This document shows positions 15,145-18,930 of a DNA stretch of 18,930 bases, piece after piece. The notes beneath the pieces were generated by a model. It did not search any database. It saw nothing but the letters and a program-made list of their open reading frames with translations, and had not been told where the DNA came from. The stretch is from Clostridiales bacterium (GTDB lineage: Bacteria; Bacillota; Clostridia; Oscillospirales; Acutalibacteraceae), in assembly GCA_019417145.1 (NCBI GenBank), contig DXVY01000004.1:9396-28325 (forward strand), written 5' to 3'. Within the stretch, counting starts at the first letter, position 1, and each line of letters starts with the position of its first letter. The position numbers and the translations under genes were made by a program.

Positions 15145-15963
15145 TTATTTTTCTCGCCTGATTCGTCTTTTGATGTAGTGGTGTACCGGGGGCGGGACGG
15201 CCCCCACCAGCAGGGGCTTGAGCACATACCGGATGGCGGAACCGTCCAGGATACCCAGCTCCTTGAAGCCCCGGTACCGCAGCCCCATCTCCCGGATACG
15301 CCGACGATAGGTGCGCTTTTTCTGAGCCGCGTAATCTTCATGATACTGTAGCAGCGGTTCCTGCAAATTGTAGCCCCGCCCTCCCGCGCTGTGCAACCGC
15401 ATAAAGAGCTCATAGTCCTCGCAGCCGCCGTTTCTCCCGGCCACGCTGTAGCCGCCGCTGCGCAGCAGGACCTCTCTGCGAAACATAACCGAAGGATGGA
15501 TGTAGGGGGAATTGAAGAGAAAATCCCTTTTGGCCGGCGCCTGCGGCATCTTTTGATAGCCCCAAATTCCCCGTCGGTCGATCAGCTCGGCGTCCGATCC
15601 CACCCACTGATATTGGGGGTGGCTTTCCAGAAAGGCGTATTGCCGTTCCAACCGGTCGGGACGGGAAACGTCGTCGTCGTCCATGCGGGCGATATACCGC
15701 CCCTGGGCCCGCCAGATGCATTCATTGAGAGCATGGGCAAGCCCGTAGTTGCGCTGGCCGCGGATGTAGAGGATGCGGTCGTCCATCTCCGCCGCCTGTT
15801 GAATCATCCTGGCGCAAGGCTCCCTGGAGCCGTCGTCGTAAAGCAGCAGCTCCCAATCGGTAAAACTCTGCCGGACAATGGAGCGCACCGCCCGCAGAAA
15901 GCGTTCCCGGTCGCCCGGATTAAATACGCCCATAATGACGCTGACTTTTACCTGTTTGTTCAT
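15145..15963 (-). CDS. Family 2 glycosyltransferase
   Basis: This 272-residue GT-A transferase transfers a sugar from an NDP donor in the cytoplasm. Motifs are KVSVIMGVFN (6-15), DDGS (43-46), MDDDD (94-98, metal site) and CEDYE (181-185, the E-D catalytic region), with YIHPSVMFRR (154-163) before it. The C-terminus is strongly basic (KRRIRREK), which may hold it near the membrane. ATG 15963 is required because the fold begins immediately, so the gene overlaps the end of the GT4 gene by 44 nt, the longest overlap in the operon. Donor and acceptor cannot be told from sequence. Confidence 0.92.
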   Translation of the reverse strand: MNKQVKVSVIMGVFNPGDRERFLRAVRSIVRQSFTDWELLLYDDGSREPCARMIQQAAEMDDRILYIRGQRNYGLAHALNECIWRAQGRYIARMDDDDVSRPDRLERQYAFLESHPQYQWVGSDAELIDRRGIWGYQKMPQAPAKRDFLFNSPYIHPSVMFRREVLLRSGGYSVAGRNGGCEDYELFMRLHSAGGRGYNLQEPLLQYHEDYAAQKKRTYRRRIREMGLRYRGFKELGILDGSAIRYVLKPLLVGAVPPPVHHYIKRRIRREK

Positions 15964-17146
15964 GCGTATGCCATCCTCTCCCGTCGGCCGCCACGGCGTA
16001 AATCCTTTCCATCATGGCCGTGGTATAGGCCCTATCGAAGGGACGCACGGAATCTATGCAACGCGCCCGCATGGCCGTCCTTTGCCGCGCGGACATACGG
16101 CGCGCCTGGCGGATGGCCCGGGCAAAGCCCTCGGGGTCGTCATATCTGCATAAAAAGCCGTTTTCGCCCTGCTCCATGTATTCCCTGGTTCCCCGGTTGT
16201 CGGCCGCAATCAGGGGCACGCCCATGGCCAGCGCCTCCAGCCCGGCCATGCCAAGCCCCTCCCGCCTGGAGGGAAAGACCGCCGCGTCGGCGCAGCCCAG
16301 GATCCGGGGCACATGGTCGCAGTAGCCGTAAAGCGTGACCACCTTCTCCAGTTTCAGCTCCCTTATCCGCTCCTCCAATCGCCGGCGCAAAAAGCCGTCG
16401 CCGCAGATACCATACCGGAAATCGGACAACGGCTCTCCCTCTTCCCGCAGCCGCGCCAAAGCATCCAGCACCACCCCATGGTTTTTATTCTCGTTAAGCT
16501 CTCCCACCGAAAGCAGAAAAAACACGCCCTCGTCCATTCCCAGCTCGGCCCGCCCTTGCTTTCGCTCCTCCTCGGACACAGGGTGGAATCTCTCCCTGTC
16601 CAGCCCGGCTCCCGGGATCTTGTAGAGCGCCCCTCCCCGCCGCAGGTGGAAATGGCGGGCGGCCCGATAGTCCTCTTCATTGATGACCAACAGCGCGTCG
16701 GTCCACCTGGCCAACAGCTTTTCGGCCCCATGATATACCAGCCGGTTCCAAAGGGGGGCGCCCTTGTAGAAATGGAAGCCGTGGGCCGTATATATCACAA
16801 AGGGCCGGCTGTCCCGGCAAAGGCGGCCCGCCAGCCGTCCCAGCAAGCCCCCCACCGGCGTGTGGCAGTGGATGACCTGGAACCGATAGCGCCGGATGAG
16901 CTCCAAGAGCTGAATAAGGGCCTTATAGTTGTCCCGCAGGCGAAAGGGCGACCTGGCAATAGCGATATGATGGGTCACAACGCCCATCTGTCGCAGCTGT
17001 TCCCCTTGGGAAACATACCGAGGTTCCTCCATATTGGTGGCATAATGCACCGTGTAGCCCATGCGTTGCAGAAGGCCCACGTTTTCTCCCTCAAATTTTA
17101 AAAGGAACTCATGGGTAGTGGTCACAATCAATACGCGCTTCTCCAT
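15920..17146 (-). CDS. Family 4 glycosyltransferase, first gene of the operon
   Basis: This is a 408-residue GT-B retaining transferase. Its N-terminal half contains HCHTPVGG (93-100) and YTAHGFHFYKG (119-129), typical of EpsD/CapM-like transferases. The C-terminal half has SVGELNENKNH (213-223), the GDG turn (249-251), and the EX7E pair Glu296/Glu304 in SRREGLGMAGLEALAMG. ATG 17146 is chosen because the fold starts at KRVLIVTTTHEF, although its site is poor (TAGGG, or AAGGG further off). The frame stays open to ATG 17275, which has a good GGAG site but lies inside a terminator-like hairpin and would add 43 residues including a hydrophobic stretch. It probably adds an early sugar of the repeat unit. 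ATG 17176 is a third start option. Confidence 0.88.
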   Translation of the reverse strand: MEKRVLIVTTTHEFLLKFEGENVGLLQRMGYTVHYATNMEEPRYVSQGEQLRQMGVVTHHIAIARSPFRLRDNYKALIQLLELIRRYRFQVIHCHTPVGGLLGRLAGRLCRDSRPFVIYTAHGFHFYKGAPLWNRLVYHGAEKLLARWTDALLVINEEDYRAARHFHLRRGGALYKIPGAGLDRERFHPVSEEERKQGRAELGMDEGVFFLLSVGELNENKNHGVVLDALARLREEGEPLSDFRYGICGDGFLRRRLEERIRELKLEKVVTLYGYCDHVPRILGCADAAVFPSRREGLGMAGLEALAMGVPLIAADNRGTREYMEQGENGFLCRYDDPEGFARAIRQARRMSARQRTAMRARCIDSVRPFDRAYTTAMMERIYAVAADGRGWHTHEQTGKSQRHYGRI

Positions 17147-17233
17147 ACCGGCCCTACGCTTCCCTTCTGTAGCCATGGGGACGGACCCGAATCCGCGTCC
17201 CGCCGGGGGCATCCGGGTCTTTAAAAAATAAAC

Positions 17234-17273
17234 AAAAAAAGCTCTTACAAACAGTTTCACCATTTGTAAGAGC
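17234..17273 (-). terminator. Terminator-like hairpin in the operon leader (possible attenuator)
   Basis: Read on the minus strand, GCTCTTACAAA and TTTGTAAGAGC form a perfect 11-bp stem around an 11-nt loop, followed at once by T7 (17234-17240) and a further T-rich run. It points toward the GT4 gene, about 90 nt before its chosen start. A GGAG site (17281-17284) with ATG 17275 lies at the hairpin's 5' base. No gene ends just upstream except the insertion-element transposase, so it may be a leader attenuator of the polysaccharide operon rather than an ordinary gene end. Confidence 0.75.
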
Positions 17274-17320
17274 ATTATTCTCCGCGAAATACAGACCTAT
17301 CCCACAAAGAAAAAGGGGCA

Positions 17321-17353
17321 GAAAAACAGGGGACCCATACCTTATGGGTCCCC
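17321..17353 (-). terminator. Intrinsic terminator abutting the insertion element
   Basis: On the minus strand GGGGACCCATA-AGG-TATGGGTCCCC is a perfect 11-bp stem with a 3-nt loop (17329-17353), followed by TGTTTTTC. It directly touches the left end of the insertion element at 17354. It most likely ended a gene now lying beyond the element, or it served as the element's target. Confidence 0.75.
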
Positions 17354-17369
17354 TCAGCCTGTAGAAAAA
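17354..17369 (+). repeat. Left terminal inverted repeat of the insertion element
   Basis: TCAGCCTGTAGAAAAA matches the reverse complement of 18915-18930 with one mismatch. Its first three bases are, on the minus strand, the TGA stop of the transposase gene, so the reading frame runs through the whole repeat. Confidence 0.88.
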
Positions 17370-18844
17370 CCTGCTCCGGCAATTAAGCCAGAGCAGGTTT
17401 TTTGCTTGGAAACGAAAGCGGAAACGGAAAAAGCATCAAAACAGCAGCTACACTTTTCCCCCCATCCTGTTTGTTTTCCGCCATCCGGCGCCGGATGGCG
17501 GCCATTCCATTTCCAAATGGCCAGCTTTTTCAGATTCATGGCAGCAAATTTAAGCTTCACCCAGTTTGTCACCTGGGCCAAGCCTCTGTACTGGGTGTAA
17601 CGCATGCCGTGCTTTTCTTTCGCATCGGCAAATACACGCTCGATCTTCTCTTTTCGCAGCCGGTACAGTTCTTTGTACACCGGCATATACCGGACATGCT
17701 CCGCCATCTCCACATAGTCCTGCCAGATATGGCGCATCACCGTTTTCTCGCACCTGGAGCTTTCGGTACATATCCCTCTGGTAGGACAGCTTTTGCAAAG
17801 ATAAGCCCGGCTTTTGTATTCCCGGTAGCCCTCCCGGTTTGTGGTGGAATAATGCAGCGCACGGTATTCCGGACAGATCACATCGTCAAAGTATTCGTCA
17901 TACACATAGGCCCACCAGGGGTGGCCGTTTCCTTTGGTCTTGGGGCGGGTATAGCAGGTGGAAAGAACGCGGCCGCTGTCGAAGATTCTCTTGCAGATCC
18001 AGGGGGTTTTGTAGGCGCTGTCCGCCACCACGGTTTTGTGCTCGGGGTAATACTGGCATACTTCATCGTACAGAGGATCAAAGGCTACACTGTCGTGGAT
18101 ATTGCCGGGAGTGACGTGAACACCAACAACAAAATTGTGCTTGTCACATGCTGTGTGCGCTTCGTAGGCAAAGCACTTTTTGTGCTCCCCCTTGTGGAAT
18201 ACACCGCTTTCCGGGTCGGTGGTGGACACCACCGTTTCCTTCTCCTCCGGCGGCTTTTTGTCGCTGTCATCCGAGAAAGGTTTCTTGCCGTGTTCCTCCC
18301 GGTCCTTGTTCACTTCATCGAACAGCTCTTTTGCGTACCGCTTTGCCTGCTTGGGGACCGCCTTTTTGGCCTGCTTTTTCAGATTGGCACTTGCCTTAAT
18401 GTGGGTTCCGTCCACAAAAATCGCTTCTGTGTCCAGATACCCTTCCTCTGCGGCTGCTTTCAACACCCAGCGGAACACATATTCCACCGTGGCGTGGTTG
18501 AATCGGTGCTTGAAGTTGTAACTCACTGTGGAGAAGTGCGGTACCGCTTCATTCAGCGGATATCCAATGAACCACCGGTATGCCAGATTCATGCTCACTT
18601 CCTCCAGGGTTCGGCGTAGGGAAGAAATTCCATAGATATGCTGGATCAGCACGATCTTGAACAGCACCACCGGGTCAACGCTGGGCCGGCCGTTGTCCTC
18701 GCAATACAGATCCTCTACAAATTCGTAAATTTTCTTGAAGTCGATGGCGTCGTCGATTTTCCGCAGCAAGTGATCCTGCGGGACCATGTTCTCCAAACTT
18801 ACAAATTCCAGCTGCTCTCGATTTTCTGCGTTCTTTACCAGCAT
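17354..18844 (-). CDS. IS1182-family DDE transposase
   Basis: This 496-residue transposase catalyses cut-and-paste or replicative movement of its element. The opening NREQLEFVSLENMVPQDHLL is typical of the family. Catalytic residues are probably Asp145 (FVDGTHIK), Asp275 (VVADSAYK) and Glu402 (KIERVFADAKEKHGMR). A CxxC-type cluster CKSCPTRGICTESSRC (350-365) precedes the glutamate. ATG 18844 is preferred over GTG 18853 because AGGGTG lies 7 nt upstream of it. The C-terminal residues, after about 450, are encoded by the element's end hairpin and inverted repeat and look like read-through rather than fold. The frame is intact, so the element may be active. Confidence 0.93.
   Translation of the reverse strand: MLVKNAENREQLEFVSLENMVPQDHLLRKIDDAIDFKKIYEFVEDLYCEDNGRPSVDPVVLFKIVLIQHIYGISSLRRTLEEVSMNLAYRWFIGYPLNEAVPHFSTVSYNFKHRFNHATVEYVFRWVLKAAAEEGYLDTEAIFVDGTHIKASANLKKQAKKAVPKQAKRYAKELFDEVNKDREEHGKKPFSDDSDKKPPEEKETVVSTTDPESGVFHKGEHKKCFAYEAHTACDKHNFVVGVHVTPGNIHDSVAFDPLYDEVCQYYPEHKTVVADSAYKTPWICKRIFDSGRVLSTCYTRPKTKGNGHPWWAYVYDEYFDDVICPEYRALHYSTTNREGYREYKSRAYLCKSCPTRGICTESSRCEKTVMRHIWQDYVEMAEHVRYMPVYKELYRLRKEKIERVFADAKEKHGMRYTQYRGLAQVTNWVKLKFAAMNLKKLAIWKWNGRHPAPDGGKQTGWGEKCSCCFDAFSVSAFVSKQKTCSGLIAGAGFSTG
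17367..17402. terminator. Bidirectional terminator-like hairpin inside the left insertion-element end
   Basis: AAACCTGCTC and GAGCAGGTTT form a 10-bp stem extended by GGC/GCC around an AATTAA loop with one C-A mismatch, and T runs follow on both strands. It lies within the last codons of the transposase (minus strand). It could stop plus-strand transcription entering from the operon side. Confidence 0.6.
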
Positions 18845-18861
18845 TTTTATCACCCTACACC

Positions 18862-18867
18862 ATTATA
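18862..18867 (-). promoter_or_regulatory. -10 box of the transposase promoter
   Basis: A perfect TATAAT on the minus strand lies 17 nt before the transposase ATG. No good -35 is visible at 16-18 nt. A weak promoter behind an insulating hairpin is common for transposases. Confidence 0.5.
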
Positions 18868-18891
18868 CCGCATTTTCTCTCTCAATACGAG

Positions 18892-18920
18892 AAAAAGGCC
18901 ACCAAAAGGTGACCTTTTTC
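18892..18920 (-). terminator. Insulating hairpin at the right insertion-element end
   Basis: On the minus strand AAAAAGGTCACC-TTTT-GGTGGCCTTTTTC folds into a 12-bp stem with one G-T wobble and a trailing T run. It lies upstream of the transposase promoter and would stop transcription entering the element from outside. Confidence 0.6.
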
Positions 18921-18930
18921 GACAGGCTGA
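18915..18930 (-). repeat. Right terminal inverted repeat of the insertion element
   Basis: TTTTTCGACAGGCTGA is the reverse complement of the left repeat apart from one base. It ends exactly at the window edge, so its outer limit is uncertain. Confidence 0.8.

Larger units (their letters stand above)
17354..18930 (-). mobile_element. IS1182-family insertion sequence with terminal inverted repeats
   Basis: The element is bounded by inverted repeats TCAGCCTGTAGAAAAA (17354-17369) and TTTTTCGACAGGCTGA (18915-18930), 15 of 16 matching. It carries one DDE transposase gene. At about 1577 bp the length fits the family. The right end coincides with the window end, so a target-site duplication cannot be tested and a few outer bases could be missing. 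Both ends carry hairpins with T runs on both strands, so transcription into and out of the element is probably blocked. Confidence 0.88.

Noticed and set aside
15132..15413. N-terminal extension of the unknown polysaccharide-cluster protein
   Set aside because: It lies wholly in the GT2 gene in another frame, is Cys/Trp/Arg-rich without homology to the domain, and GTG 15131 has a good ribosome site.
17354..18930. The insertion element as driver or part of the polysaccharide operon
   Set aside because: A hairpin in its left end and two terminator-like hairpins just outside it separate its transcript from the operon, so read-out is unlikely although untested.
1..18930. CRISPR arrays, tRNA or rRNA genes, phage genes
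   Set aside because: No regularly spaced repeats, cloverleaf signatures, ribosomal RNA stretches or phage structural proteins were seen on either strand.

Overview
The window looks like a chromosomal segment of a GC-rich Gram-positive bacterium, probably a gut Clostridia (Bacillota, possibly Oscillospiraceae). The reasons are strong AGGAGG-type ribosome sites, TTG and GTG starts, a TagG/TagH-type polysaccharide exporter paired with a LytR-CpsA-Psr (LCP) protein, an IS1182-type element, and intrinsic terminators with U-tracts. The taxon is inferred from gene style only.

Layout. (1) Positions 1-2027 hold two divergent hexuronate-catabolism genes: KDPG aldolase (minus strand, cut by the window edge) and glucuronate isomerase uxaC (plus strand). 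Their AT-rich shared spacer carries palindromes, and uxaC ends at a strong terminator. (2) Positions 17146 down to 2029 form one tightly packed minus-strand operon of 12 genes, mostly overlapping or 3-14 nt apart. In transcription order it encodes a GT4 glycosyltransferase, a GT2 glycosyltransferase, a protein with a domain shared with gene 6 of the operon, an ABC-2 permease, its ATPase, a large HAD-plus-shared-domain protein, two tandem sialyltransferase-like proteins, a GT2 + GT32-like fusion, a KdsB-like cytidylyltransferase, a DRE-TIM aldolase with an extra C-terminal domain, a HAD phosphatase, and an LCP attachment protein. (3) Positions 17147-17353 are a leader with two terminator-like hairpins reading toward the operon. 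(4) Positions 17354-18930 are an IS1182-family element whose left end abuts one of these hairpins.

How the genes fit together. The operon looks like an ABC-transporter-dependent wall polysaccharide pathway: glycosyltransferases build the glycan, TagG/TagH-like proteins export it, and the LCP protein ligates it to the wall. Its only precursor genes are aldolase, HAD phosphatase and KdsB-like CMP-transferase. I read these as a route to a CMP-activated ulosonic (2-keto-3-deoxy) acid in which a metal-dependent HMGL/HOA-type aldolase replaces the usual KdsA/NeuB synthase. The two tandem glycosyltransferases carry E-D-(x)-G and H-P motifs like those of CMP-sialate transferases. The aldolase's C-terminal domain also resembles GT42/DUF115 folds, so the CMP-sugar and its transferases would sit side by side. 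This assembly is the most likely undescribed system here. No priming transferase, flippase or polymerase is visible, so initiation must be encoded elsewhere or beyond the window.

No gene-free stretch exceeds about 235 bases. No tRNA, rRNA, CRISPR array or prophage feature was seen.
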